Part shown: positions 1-11,915 of the stretch, piece after piece
Layout: each line of letters begins with the position of its first letter
Numbering within the stretch: position 1 is the first letter of the stretch
Assembly: GCA_958299035.1 (NCBI GenBank)
Contig: CATQJL010000112.1
Span: 8,470,880-8,534,879, forward strand
Direction of reading: 5' to 3'
DNA: 64,000 nt
Origin: Cylicocyclus nassatus
Taxonomy: Eukaryota; Nematoda; Chromadorea; Rhabditida; Strongylidae
Notes under the pieces: model-generated
The model's input: the letters and a program-made list of their open reading frames with translations, nothing else
Database searches by the model: none
What the model was told of the DNA's origin: nothing
Made by a program: the position numbers and the translations under genes

Positions 1-866
1 TTTCATCGCTTCTCAATATTTGAGATTTTCTATAGTATGAACAGCCTGCCATTTCACTAAATGTCGATCAGAACAGTGGATAACAACGGTGTCTAAGCCA
101 ATTTGGGTTTCCGAGCAGATCAATTGGCATTCCCGGTACGGCAGATACGGATAGAAAGTGGATTAAATTTGAAGATTTTGGAAATGGCCAACTCGCATTA
201 TAATTCTTGTAACCTTTTCGATGTCCTTTTCCTTTCTTTACCTCGAGGAAAAGAAATAACGCACGAGCATATGTCTAAATACATAGAATTTCTGCATTGC
301 TAGCCACAAACGACTTTCGGCAAAGCTCACCCTCAAATCCGAAAGTCTGAGGTGGGCTGATTGTTTACTTCCTGCTATATTCTCTCAAAACAACAACAAT
401 CAATAATTATTTTCGTGAAATTTTATTGAAATTGAAAAAAACGTAACTCAACATGCAACAACTAAAACTACTCTTAAATATCGTATACAGTGTGTGATGC
501 AATAAAAATTATGTTACATTACAGTTGAAAGGATAGCGATATTTGGGAAAAGAATGGGGGTCGTTAGGCTCTCGTAAAACACTAACGCACACACGCTGCA
601 TTATTCAATACTAGTAAAATAGTTCACAGTAGCGAGAAAAAAACATAGTCAACCAGTTTTGATAAGATTACTCAAATTGTTTAGGGCATTTGCGAAAAGA
701 AAGCTTGGTGGCGCTTATATAGAGAAATTGTCACTCGGCCTTTAAGCTCGTATAAATTATAGAAAAAAATTAAAATGATGCACGAGATTAGAAGTGGCTA
801 GGATAACTATATGAGAATTTTTTGTTGTGGGTGTGTAAATTCAAATGAGTTTACGAGATAACTTGT
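1..866. other. 3' flank and probable 3' UTR of the MAP1 gene
   Basis: No coding region is recognisable here. A 66-codon open frame at 103-303 has no family resemblance and is expected by chance. About 430-866 is probably 3' UTR. Confidence 0.5.
422..427 (-). terminator. Candidate polyadenylation signal of the MAP1 gene
   Basis: AATAAA on the minus strand, about 440 bases after the stop codon at 867. It is the clearest hexamer I saw downstream, but AT-rich sequence makes chance matches common. Confidence 0.3.
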
Positions 867-1425
867 TTAGAGTTCAATCTTGATCATATGGTAGTCTTCC
901 CGTCCTTCTTCTGTGTTTATCGAAATTGTGTTATGTTCTAGGGATGAGTTCATAACTAGACCATATTCTTCCAGTTGGGCTGCATTTTCGGTGACAAATG
1001 CTTGTAAGGCGCTATGGTGCCTGGTCGGGATTATGCGGGTCTTGTGACCTGAAAGACATGGCGGGAAAGTCAAAAATTGTACAGTTTAAGGATAAAGAAA
1101 ACCAATAAATCAGAAAAAAATACCCATAAATCTTGATTTCCCTCTTACCATTGTTAAGCCAATGCTTTTTGCCAGTTAGCCAACCATCAAGCACAGCTGG
1201 AGAGACGTCTTCACTATGTAAAATGTAGTTAGCTGACCTGAAAATCGTTATTGAGCAGACATTGAAAGCGAATTTATGAGATAACTGACCTAATATTCGT
1301 GAAATACTCGACGGCGCTTTGTTCATCAGGAAGACTACATTTTCCGTTGAAATGTGGAACAGTTGCTAGCTCAAAGTAGAGTGGCCGCGACAAATGTGGG
1401 ACCGGAGGGGCTGGAACAGGATGGC
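867..1425 (-). other. MAP1 light-chain (C-terminal) domain, last three exons
   Basis: These three exons (1425-1290, 1237-1149, 1048-867) encode about 135 residues that run to the stop codon. The order of motifs matches the end of MAP1A, MAP1B, MAP1S and Futsch: a PLY-E-L-x3-P segment, a short variable loop, an R-S-x-Y-x-L/V-S-like strand (here IRSANYILHSEDVSP), VLDGWLTGKKHW, an IPT-containing strand and a terminal x-KIEL. In the family this part becomes the light chain and binds microtubules and actin. The splice phases are 1, 2 and 1 and join cleanly. The 5' edge of the first exon uses an AAG acceptor, which is weaker than the TTTCAG sites elsewhere. Confidence 0.85.
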
Positions 1426-4400
1426 CTTATTGGGGTGAATATGTTTGCTCCGATTTTGAAAACTTATTTGTGTGCTACTTCATGAAACAAGCTAAATCTG
1501 ATGGTTCCAAAAAGAGCTCAAAAGGAAGTGACACAAATGCAGTTCGAGTAATTCGCTATCAAAACAATCTTATTGAGATCCAAGACAATGCTATAGCAAC
1601 ATCAAATAAAGAAGATAAGAATTTTGAAACAAATGAGGAGATAGTCAAGGTGATTGTGGGTAAAGCAAAATCGATGCTTACCTCTGCCACGAGCTGCTGA
1701 TGGCGGTGGAAGGAAAAGCCGGGTATCGTGGGAATCAGCAGCGACCCGGAAACCCTCTTCATCGACCTGCAAAACACATTCTTGACCTCGATACAAACAA
1801 ATTTATGCGACTTCGCAATGTAGTGATGGGAACTGACTCAAACCCACCTCATGATGCTTTTTGCCATTCTCCTTCACTTCCATGTCCGAGCTACCATTGC
1901 TCAACGCATGATCAACACGTTCGGAGTCACTAGCAACACTCTCTAGTACATTGTCGATTACAGGATCAGTCTGAAAAAAAAAACATCTCGTCATAGCGCA
2001 CAAAATGTAAGCTATGATGAAGAAAATGAAGAGGTGAACAACACTGCCTCACCTCTTCGAACTTGATAGGGCGCTCTTCTTCGCCATCATCTTCTATAAG
2101 ACTAGACCGTGTTTGCATTGCCTTCATCTAAACCAATACAGTCATAAGAGAGCTCAATTTGACCCTACTGTATTGCTCGCCCATCACTTTTGCAAGAGTG
2201 AACATTTATAGATTTTATCAGGTGCACTTTCGCCATAGTAGCACTACAAAGTGACGCATACAGACATCATAAGCTTCTTGCACTTCCGTAACGCGACATT
2301 CCAATACAGCTTAGAGAAAATCAAACTGGCCACAAAAAATACGCGCTTGCCAAAGCTACAAAGTCTACTGAACATGCTAACACCAAACATAGAGCCAAGC
2401 GACATGAACACGGTGCAAGGAGGATTTAAAAGAAATCGAAGGAAACAAAGAACATGGAAATTTGCAGAACTCGAGAAGTAGGGCATACCTTATCATTGAC
2501 GGTTTCGGCTGCTTCTTTCACACCATCTACAACGGTCTCGGATACCGTGCTAGCAACTTCGACGAGCTGATCAAGCGCTGAGCTTGCAGCCTAAAATTGA
2601 ACAGATACTGAAACAGCTGACTGCCAGAAAAGAATTTCAATGATATTGGAAATGAAGCCATACCATTTTAGCAAACTCGGTTCCTTCCGCAAGGGTAGAA
2701 GCCAATGCAGCTGTGAATGGAGTTGATGCTTCCTGGATCATTTGTTGGCTGATTTCCTTGGCTACTTCTGCTTTCGTCTCTGTCAAATCCTTGTCGTCTA
2801 ATTTCTGAATAAATATCCTTGGCGATATATAACAAAATGAAAAACGGTTTCACTACCTCATTGCTGCCGGTAAGGGTAAGATTGTCCAAGCACTGTGCAA
2901 GTTGATCAGCAACAGCTGTGGCTCCTTTCTGAAATGTAGAAAAATGAAGCTATAGCGAAAAAGACTGACTTACGACAAGAAAAACATAAGAAAGTGAAGC
3001 TAACCTCAAGAGCCTGATTCAAATCGTCGGTATCCATACTAATTCTCATGAGTTTAGGAGGCTCTTCCAGATCGTCCAACAAACCATTCTCTCCAGGTTC
3101 TTGCGGAGTGTGTGGGGGCTGAAAAGGAGCTGATGATGCATCAAACTAATATGCAACATCTAATCGGATCTTCTAATATCGGGCCTATTCTATAACAACA
3201 TCTAAAACTACACCCTAGGCTAGGAAGCGATGGAAGCATGCGTGCATTAAAGATAATAAGAACCTTGAACTCTTCAGGAATGTCGCCTTCATTTCTAACA
3301 TCACTAGCTGGAGGTGGAGGTGTTGGATGTGCAATTGACGGCAAACCGAATGGCTCGGCTGGTGCGCCATGTATATCGACAGGGCTCACTGGTGCAGGCT
3401 GAGGTGCATGGCCTGGTGTTTCCGGTTTTGGAGACGGACTTCTATCTTTGGGTAAAGGTGACGGTGTTTCGCCATGCGAGTCATCAGGTGTCGGAAGTTC
3501 CGGGTACAACTTCGGAGGTTTGCTGTCTCCAGCATCTTCATCATGTGCGACATGTGGATGATCGGGCATTGGCTCATCATGTTTCGGTTCGGGCTCATCA
3601 TGTTTCGGTTCGGGCTCCGGCTGTGGAGTAGGCTTCGTATCTTTCGGTGATGGCGCACGATTAGATTCTGGAGACGGTGAGCGTTCAGGCGCCGTAGGTG
3701 GCGGATGATCTGGAGATGTATCCTTCAAATCTGATGGATGCTCGGGTGTCACATCTTTGTCTTTCTTTTGATCCAAATGTTCATCATGTTCAGGCATCGG
3801 CATAGCTGGCTTATGATCTTCTACTTCCTTTTTCGAATCTTCTGCTGGTTTCTGATCAGGTTTAGGCGATACTGATGCATCACTAATCTTGCCTCGATCG
3901 TCGTCAGTCGACAACACGTTCTACAACACAACACATTACAACTGCATTCAGTCGACAGTAGATAGCAGATGGTAGCAATGATACAGTGTAGTGCGGTTTT
4001 CGTGAGCTCTTTCTGTAACGGTATTTCTCCTAAATTAGGCTATCGGAAGCAAAAAATGCAATGCTTTCAAGCACTGAACTAAAGCCCAATTGTGAATGGA
4101 ACAATGTCTCACAATATTATTATGGGTTCTCTCAAAACGAGACTTTTTCTTTAACCAACTCCTTGAAATTCTATCAAACCTTCGGTATCTAGAGGGTCAA
4201 AAACAAGACACCATGATTTTTAATCAGTCGCTTCTATGTAGCGCGAAAAAAAGCAGTATCTAAAAAAATGCCAATTCTTCCTTTTTTTCTAATAAAGGGT
4301 GGAACGAGAAGCGATCAGGGAAAAAAGGAAAAACGTAAGATGGAGTAGGGAAAGGTTGGGAGGACTAAAAAGGGAGGAAATGGGGAAAACTATACTTTAC

Positions 4401-7400
4401 ATCAGTCGTAATTTGGAAGCTTTCCTAAGCTATGAGAGATATCCTTTGAAAGAGAGAATACACATGATCGAGTTGCCAGTCATGTTATAAACAGAACTAT
4501 AATGCGCTTTGAGTCGATTTTCCCAAAAAAAAAAGACCTACTGCGCGAAAAAACATCTCCTTTACATTTTCTCATTCTATTTTTACATGAAATATATGAA
4601 CTATGACGAACACTTGACGAGCATGCAAGTTCAAGAGCAAAAAGTAACACAAAGTCCCAAGCATTCGCGGTCTAGAACTTAGCGGTAGGTGATCTAAGTC
4701 TCGAACACTACCTGGTCCTCCTCAGCTTCCTTATCGGATTCAGGTTTTGGTGACACCACCGGAGACGTTGTTGCTCCATCTAGTATTCCATCTACAGAAG
4801 AACGCTGCGATTGCGACCTTGGCTCCGGAGTTGGCGGAATCACCACCAACTCGATCGGAGGTCGAAGATCCGATGATGCTGGATCTTGTGGAGCATCGAT
4901 GGCTATATCAGGTACTACGTCGTCTAGACATACCACGGAATCGTCCAACTAAAAAGCACGGACAACATTCATACAAGCCACTACAAAAGCTTTCAAGCAG
5001 AGATAAAATGGGACGAATATGGGGTTAGCGATCAGAACGTAGTAACTGAGTCCCATTTTCTACGATAAACAATCAACTAAAGCTGGCTAACCACGACAAA
5101 AAGGGAATGACTCACAAAGTATGAGGGTAAAATCACAGTCAGGTAGACGATCATTTTAGAATATAGAAGAAAAAGCAAGAAGTAAATGACTCACATTTGG
5201 CTTGGGTGCGACAGGAGTAGTATTTGGCTCTTTAGCCTCTTCCGGATGAGGTGCTGGAGTTGGAGAAGGTGTTGGCGCTGGAGCTGTTGCCTCTGCGGTT
5301 GGAGACGGTGCATCAGGATGAGCAGCAGGGGCGGGAGCAGTGCCTCCGGTTGGACTTGGTGGCTTAGCGTTCTTATCATTCTTATCCTTTTGCGTTGCTG
5401 GTGGTTTCCCCGCTGGTTTTGATTCTCCTCCAGTTTTGCCCGTGACAGATCCGATAGCTTTACCGACGGCTCCTGCAGCGCGCGACATTGCAGCTCCTTT
5501 CAGTGGAGCTCTAAAAAAAATAAACTCAGCCTTCGAAGAAACTTAAAAGAGCAGAAACTTACACAGTAGTTTTCTGTATGGGCGCTTCGTGATTTGTTTT
5601 CTTGGCGGCAGCATTAGCTGTCCTATTGGCTGGCACGGATGCTGCTTTGTTAGTGGCTCCATTGGTGCCTGCCGGTTTGGCTTTAGCTGCCGGAGCAGTT
5701 GACAAACGAGCTGGAGACGGTTTAGCGCTTGATGGTGCTAAAAGCAATAGATTAATGCGCACAAATCTAGATTGCTGAAAATTGCAAAAATTACAAATGT
5801 GGAGGATACGAAAACCTGATCTGGCATTATTCGTATTGGGTCGTGAAGTTGGAGCTGGCGCTGCGGGTGCTGCGGGGCGTTTTGTGGCAGCGAGCTATAA
5901 ACGCCCAAAAAAATCTTATAGTTCAAAACACCCAAAAAGTATCCTTACCCTGCTTGTTGCATTGTTATTAGTTGGTTTTGGGGGAGCTGCGCGTGTGGGT
6001 ACTGCTGGTGTTCTGTTATTTGCTGTAGCTTTCGGTGCATTGTGTGTAGCTGCCTGTCGCGTTACTGGTACTTCCTTGTATGCATTTGCTGCTGATACTA
6101 CTGGACTGTGAAGATAGGGCAAGGCCTTGGCTTTTTCTAGAGCGGATACGATGCGCGCTAATGGGGCGGTGCCTGAAAAGCAAATAGAATCACAGAAATA
6201 TGAATGAACCGTTGTGCCGTGGAAAAAAGTGATTGAAATGTCGCCGTTATTCAAAAACATAGAAAAAAAAACAGTTGATCAAGTGTTTGAGAACATACCA
6301 GTATGCAGCACTCTCTTGATAGGATCCGTCCCAATTGCTGGGAACCAAACCAACACGGAGATGGTCCCATGATTAGCAGCGGCCTTAAAGCACAAAAAAT
6401 ACTGCGCCCATATTCATAGAACCTTTATATAAAGACAGAAAATCAAACCTTCTCGATAACTTTTTCATCGCCGGTTTCCACCGCCTTCTGTAGCGCTTCA
6501 ACCTCCTTTGCATCACCCGCAAGAACGATTAACTCGAGACGACCAGTACGAAGAGACTGGAAAGAGGATGGAGATTAAAAAAAAACTGGGCTCCCTTTTG
6601 ACTGCGACAGCAAACAGGAGCATGAGCGAATGTTTTGAGTTTTACCATAGATAGTTAAATATGCTAGAGATATTATTTTGAAAATAATAAAAACAGGACA
6701 TTGCAAAAAAAGGTTTTTGGTTATGGTCAAGTCTTGGCCCATGCAGGGTTAATCTCGAATGAAAGCAGATTCCGATATGAGGCAAGCGCATGCGAACGCG
6801 GCGCTAGCAATCATCGGCCTTGTGCATTTGATGCGCTCCCATGGTAGATGCTCGACCGCAGCGTTTGCGTTGGCTTACATTTGCCTTCGTCGGTAACTAG
6901 CCTTTGAACTTCTCAGTTGCTTGCAAGAGTTTATATTATAGGTGTCCAGTTCAAAAATATTCTGTTCACCAAACGTATTGCATTTTTTTGATCTCAAGGA
7001 AAAGTTCTTTGTGCGACCGCACTCGTAACAAGGGATTTTACATGATATGCACAAAACAAGATTATTTTTATATATAAATGAATCGCTGCAAAAAATGAAA
7101 ATTATACAGGAAGCTGGCTTACCTTACTGATGACAATTGGCTCGTATTTCGGACTGAAACGAGTGGGTGTAACTGCAGGACGGCCTTCAGTGACTTTTTC
7201 TACGCTCTTGAGAAGCGCAGCCACTGAGTCGTCTGTGCCAGCTGCCTTCACATTAGGAAAATTACCCACCAGCGGTACGATGGTCTCCTGTAATTATTTC
7301 ACATACGATCTTGACGAGTTCTGTAAATACTGACCAACCTTATTCAACTCTACCGCATTCGTGAGTGCAGCTTTTGTTGGAGCGCTAATGATGTTTGCGT

Positions 7401-8980
7401 CAATCTGAAAAGTTCAATGAATGAGAATATAACATATGTTCCGCGTTACGGCAAACATATGGTGAGATGTAATGGGATATGATACTTCCCAGAAAAAAAT
7501 GCACAAAAGCTCCGCTGATGCAACTATACACTAGGTTTTTTTGCATTTATAGCAGAAGTGCGGCACCAGCAATTACACGAACTCCAAATTCCCAGAATTC
7601 TTCCACCTTGGAATGTGTCTTTCACGAAATTTCGCAGACTTATTCAACTTCACATTTTACCTACTGGGCGAGGAGCATATTTTAGCATATGCACACAACT
7701 AATGGTAAGCTCGCCCTCTTGTAAAGAGCCTGAAAACTTCGAGCGAAAACAACAAGAATTGGCCAAAGGTTAAACTATCCAAGCGTCTTTCTTTTCCAAA
7801 AAAAGAGATGTGAAATCTGGATGACCTTATTCGATGGAATATACATTGGTTTCTTTTGATCTCTTGAAAATGACTTGCCAGATGAAAGATACTAGACCCA
7901 CCTGTCGCACATGTTTCGTGAATCGGACCTTCTCCGATCCACCATCTAGTAGCACAAAGGTTCCCAAGAGATCCAATAGGACGGCGTCAGCGTCTAGAAT
8001 TCAAAAAAAAAGGTAATTGATACATAAAGTCCATGGGAAGTCAGATACAAAATGACATGAGAAAGCTCAAAATAACTTTAGTGGAATATCTTACCCAACA
8101 GAAAGAAATGGGCTTTGCTCGGTGAATGCTTAGATAATAGATTATTTGATAAGACTGCAAGTCATTACTTTCTTTACTAGAGGAATTTTTTGGTAATTTC
8201 GAAAAAGGCGCAAAAATGTTCGACTGCACTACAGCCAATTTCATGCCAGCTGCAGCAATGCTCGTCAAACTAGGCCCTGCACTGCAATTGCACATTTGCG
8301 ACATACCGTAAAACTAAAAATGTTGGAGGGCCTCGATGAAGCTTTTTAACACCATCCACTACTCAGAAGAGACATTCCATTCCTGTTTCCCATGGCGGGG
8401 GGGGAGTGTCTTTCAAATAAACGCGCGTGGTGTCCGTCACGCACTCCAAAAATTTCTTTTTGGGACTATCCAACTTGCGGGCCCATAAACTCCGAACTTT
8501 TTGGAAAAGTGGATAGAAATTTTTTTTTACAAGGCTGACTGTTTTTCAAAATTTTCAAATTTTTGACTATTCACAAGTACAAACAAGTCACTTGCACATC
8601 TTCATAACTCAAGTAAATTTCCAAGAATATGGCAACTCATCATCAAGTGCGCGTCCCCCCCCCCCTCACTACTCTCCCCCTCGGTACATCATTGATCTAG
8701 ACCATCTTTGAAAAATTCCACTCCTTGGGAAGAGCGGAGGAGAGGGGGGGGGGCTATGCTAGACCACTCGATTAATCATGTCGAACAGTAGATGATACAG
8801 CAGCTTTATTAATTTCGGCAAAGCAAAAAGCAAAGTCTATCATGGATTGCATTATATGCCTTTTTTTATCCACTCCAAAAGATCAAATTTATTCAATTAA
8901 TTTTATTATCCAAGTAAAAAAGACTTACCCGTGCTGATTAGAAATGCCGACGGCACGTCCGACGATGGCACGTAGGCCAT
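867..8980 (-). CDS. maph-1: MAP1/Futsch-family microtubule-associated protein, 22 exons
   Basis: I assembled this gene from splice signals. Exons, 5' to 3' on the minus strand: 8980-8929, 7993-7902, 7404-7339, 7287-7123, 6556-6449, 6383-6299, 6172-5949, 5894-5816, 5737-5563, 5510-5195, 4948-4712, 3920-3264, 3118-3005, 2928-2857, 2804-2664, 2590-2489, 2127-2053, 1970-1848, 1766-1682, 1425-1290, 1237-1149, 1048-867. They total 3375 nt in one frame, giving 1124 aa. The N-terminal third carries MAP1 hallmarks: LLDGGSEKVRFTKHVRQ (about residues 32-48) and ISVLVWFPA followed by SALEKAKALPYLHSPVVS (about 168-215). Residues 216-752 are Pro/Ala/Glu/Lys-rich linker and 790-895 look helical. Residues 990-1124 match the MAP1 light-chain domain (PLYFELATVPHF, VLDGWLTGKKHW, RIIPTRHH, final KIEL). 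MAP1 proteins bind microtubules, mainly in neurons. The symbol follows the C. elegans homologue name and is by family, not proven orthology. Exon edges rest on signals and phase, not on transcripts. Confidence 0.88.
2489..2928 (-). other. Helical acidic segment of the MAP1 gene (three phase-0 exons)
   Basis: Exons 2928-2857, 2804-2664 and 2590-2489 encode heptad-like, Ala/Val/Glu-rich sequence such as ASSALDQLVEVASTVSETVV and VKEAAETVNDK. This suggests amphipathic helices or a weak coiled coil, unlike the proline-rich exons before it. All three exons are multiples of three. I know no named domain here. Confidence 0.6.
3264..3920 (-). other. Low-complexity Pro/Glu/Lys-rich exon of the MAP1 gene
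   Basis: This is the largest exon (657 nt, 219 codons). It is full of S-P, K-P and E-P pairs and contains a short exact tandem repeat, PEPKHDE then PEPKHDE. It fits the disordered linker that joins the N- and C-terminal MAP1 domains and would be rich in proline-directed phosphorylation sites. It begins after GTTGTAG at 3921 and ends at a donor at 3262-3263. Both edges are phase 0, so it can be skipped in frame. Confidence 0.8.
5949..7993 (-). other. MAP1 N-terminal region (degenerate metallo-beta-lactamase-like)
   Basis: Six exons (7993-7902 to 6172-5949) encode about residues 18-264. Together they read DAVLLDLLGTFVLLDGGSE, then TKHVRQIDANIISAPTKA, FSPKYEPIVIS, TGRLELIVLAG, ISVLVWFPA and LPYLHSPVVS. 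This follows the MAP1 N-terminal order (NGGSD-x-K...LVRHLDR-D...TH, V-WHPANP, and the segment ending in L-KHLDFL). Compared with vertebrate MAP1 the region is much shortened, as most of the part upstream of the DGGS motif is missing. I see no His/Asp metal-binding set, as expected for this inactive fold. Confidence 0.75.
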
Positions 8981-8988
8981 TGTTTCTG
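8978..8988 (-). promoter_or_regulatory. Start codon and probable spliced-leader acceptor of the MAP1 gene
   Basis: On the minus strand, TTATTTCCAG is followed by AAACA and then ATG (start codon at 8980-8978). A good acceptor only five bases before an ATG, with no upstream exon that joins in frame, is typical of nematode trans-splicing to a spliced leader. The alternative is a cis-spliced 5' UTR exon farther upstream. Confidence 0.5.
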
Positions 8989-9931
8989 GAAATAAATTCT
9001 TTACTTCCACAGTAAAAACTGTTGTCAATCTGTGGGAAGGTAATCAGATTCAAATGCATAGAAACGGTGAGCAAGAGGATGCATGAAAGAAGTGATTAGA
9101 AGCAACAGAGACGAAAGACCCTGGTTGTAGAGCAGAGGACAAGGAAAAAACAGTCCTCACTTCTCCCCTGACTTAATTAGCAAAAAACAACAAATCTTTT
9201 GCAGGCCGAAGTTTGAGAGTCCCATAAGGGGCATGACAATCAATGCCGAATCGTTGCGAGCCCCTCGAATGGCTGATATTTGCCGCCCGTTTACGATATG
9301 GTTGATCAAAAATGTCATTTGGATCATGACCACTTCAGAAGGGCTTCCAATTTTGTAATTGAAAAACGCAATAATCTAAGATTTAGCTCAGGAAGGGCAT
9401 GAATAGCGATAAAAGATGTAAGAAATAAGACAGGATTTGAAGTGAAGATTGGGAATAAAAGAAAAACAGTGAATGAAGGACAACTTCTAGAAAAAAGGTC
9501 AATCATGCTGTCTATATCTCACAATAAAATTATGGGAGAAAAAAAAGTAGTCAGCAGAAAAAATTTAACACATATAAGGTAATTGTTGTATGGAAAAGTA
9601 TTAAAATTGGAATTGTTGATTTTCAATAATGATTTTTCCTATTCAATACTTAAAGCATAAAATCACTCACTCTAAATTTTGAGAGCGACATGTCAAAATA
9701 GCTGCTTTTTTTTCAGAACTCGAAAAAATAAATTTGCTTAAATGTGTCAAAGAACCATCAAAATCTCAAGATTCGTAAAAAGTCCCAATTGTTAGTCTTT
9801 TATTTTGACTAAATCTTATATTTTTATTGAATTTAAGTTGTTTAGGTCGTTTTTGAAGCCAAAGATCAGGCTTTTTTGCAAAGTTGAGCATTACGACGTA
9901 CTGCGCAATTATCAAAAGATATAAAATTTAC
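8989..9931. other. Intergenic upstream region of the MAP1 gene
   Basis: AT-rich sequence with no supported gene or repeat. It lies between the MAP1 start and a possible upstream exon and probably contains the MAP1 promoter; I see no distinctive element. Confidence 0.4.
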
Positions 9932-10063
9932 CGTTTCTGCTTCACCATACAAGACAGCCGCCAAAAACTCCAAGTTTTCTAAGCAGTTCACATTAACACA
10001 TTCACGACAATACGACCCACGGATGGGCCATACGCGTCCTCCCATTCGGACGATATGATCCAT
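9932..10063 (-). CDS. Possible first coding exon of an unidentified gene
   Basis: An ATG at 10063 opens exactly 44 codons that stop at a GTAAAT donor (9931-9930). A CTTCAG acceptor lies 18 bases upstream of the ATG, as a trans-spliced first exon would have. The peptide includes GSYCRECVNVNCLENLEFLA, a Cys-rich stretch followed by a helix. It is less AT-rich than its surroundings. I do not recognise the family. It does not join the MAP1 start exon in frame, so it is not simply an upstream MAP1 exon. I could not find its next exon, and chance is possible. Confidence 0.3.
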
Positions 10064-11813
10064 CGACAGGTTTTATGTTTTCTGAAGTTTATGACTTCGC
10101 CTGTTTACGATGCAATTTTTTGGGCAACTCAAGTATTCCGTGTACATCTCTAGGAACCTTTTTAAAAGATAAACATTTTAGACTACAGAACCCATCAATG
10201 ACCAGAAAATATTACGCAAACTCAATATTGCGTAATATGCTGCGGTCCGAAATGGCCGTCATCGGAAAATCGGCCTTGTCGTAAATGTTTTGAGATTTGC
10301 GTAAAAGGAGATCTATACAAGATCCCTAAGAGGCCTTCAAGTGTTTAGTAGCAGGCTTGGACCCCCTCTTCTTCTACCCCCCCCCCCCCCTCTCCGCTAC
10401 CGTCTCGTATGACCAGGCATGCTTCGTGCTTGCCGGCTGGTCGATAAGTGGATGGGATATCGGAGCTCAAACGTTGTCGGGGAATGAGCTGAGCAGGGTA
10501 ACGGGAAGAAACGCGACACTCGTAGAGAAGGTGTTCAAATTTGTTGGTAGAATAGTGCACACAAGGGGGGGGGATGAGATGATGTGTTTACATGGCGAGT
10601 GAGTGTACAGATCGGCTCTAAATGGGTCGCCCCGTAGTGAACACAAAAATTCCGCGAATGTTGATCCACTACTTACAAATGTTACGCTGGATTACACGCT
10701 TTTTGCAAAGAAACTTTATTTTGCAAAGTGCAGAGGATGAAACATTCCAGATAAGCCTGGAGAAATAACAATTGTTTGTAAAAGATTTTTTGTCCCATTC
10801 AAGACTTGAAAATAAAAATTTGAAGATATCAAGACATAAAAAATGCCAAATTCTTCTAACTTTATCTATAAATATGTACGCTACTATGAATAAGGAAAAA
10901 TACTAGCGAGAAAGAATTCATGCTCAAAAATCCAAACTTTAAAGGGTTAAACAAAATACAAATTCTTTTAATCGCAACTTTGATCAAAGCACATATGCCC
11001 CGCCGTTTTCAAGGACACTCTTCTTTTTTTTCTTCTGCTAAAAACATATAGATAAAAAAGTTTTGCAGCGAAATAAACAGATTTGTTTTTCAACTTTCGT
11101 GCAGCTGGTTCGAAGAAAAAGTTGATTGAATGCATCACATGAGTTCAACAATACAGAGGTTATAACTGGATCTAATTCATTAAGATAATAGATTCTTAAG
11201 CATATAAGATTTGCGTAATCTTAAAATATGAATATTTATAATTTTAAAACGTTTGTCAAATGAGAAAGCTTTGAAAACACTCGACCGATGATAATAAAAG
11301 CCAGTCCTGTTACTCTTGTTTCACCACAGATGTTTCAAATTACCATAGCAGATAAAAAGAAAGGTAAAGGATGTATCGAATGGACATAGCTGAAGTGTAC
11401 CGAGATAGAGCCTTCCAAATAAAGAAATATGAACATAAACTGCCACTAGTTTGTATCAAAATAACGGAGCAAACTCCACCAAATCAAGCTTGGAAAAATG
11501 GTAAAATGGACATTAGGGTGATTATTAAGGTTTTTGGTCGATAGTAATTTTAACCACACCCATGTTGATGAAAACTTGACCCGAAAAGATATTTTGAGAT
11601 TTTCAGCCTATGACCATTACTGTTTATTGCTAATTTGTGAATAGTTAAAGGAATCTACTTTATTTCAAAAATCATCAAATTCAATTTGAGTAAAAAAATA
11701 CTAAAACTCTGAGAATTTATTAAGGAGTCATCAACATTGGTCAATTGCTCATTAATTATTTAGATTTTATCACTGCTAAACATCCAATATATAAAGAATG
11801 TAATATATAAAAA

Positions 11814-11915
11814 TCGTTAGCTCAGTTCAAAAATATTCGAAAGACGGGAAACCGCGGCGGGTCCCGAAGCGAACGCTTCTGCAATCTAGCATCTTTAGAC
11901 TACTGGTTCACTAGT
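11814..11915 (+). repeat. GAAA-hairpin repeat family, copy 1
   Basis: This 102-bp core is shared with 36000-36101 and 43572-43663. It starts TCGTTAGCTCA, has a central CGG-GAAA-CCG hairpin followed by GTCCCGAAGCG, and ends GGTTCACTAGT. The start resembles a pol III A box (TAGCTCAG) and the end loosely resembles a B box, so it could be a tRNA-related SINE or a small RNA gene. There is no T-run terminator just after it. Indels between copies are not multiples of three, which argues against coding. Confidence 0.55.

Noticed and set aside
5186..5422. Trp/Arg/Cys-rich plus-strand frame
   Set aside because: Shadow of the Pro/Ala/Thr-rich MAP1 exon on the other strand.
5782..6111. 109-codon plus-strand frame with hydrophobic stretch
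   Set aside because: Antisense to two MAP1 exons. The hydrophobicity is complementary to Asn/Ala-rich coding sequence.
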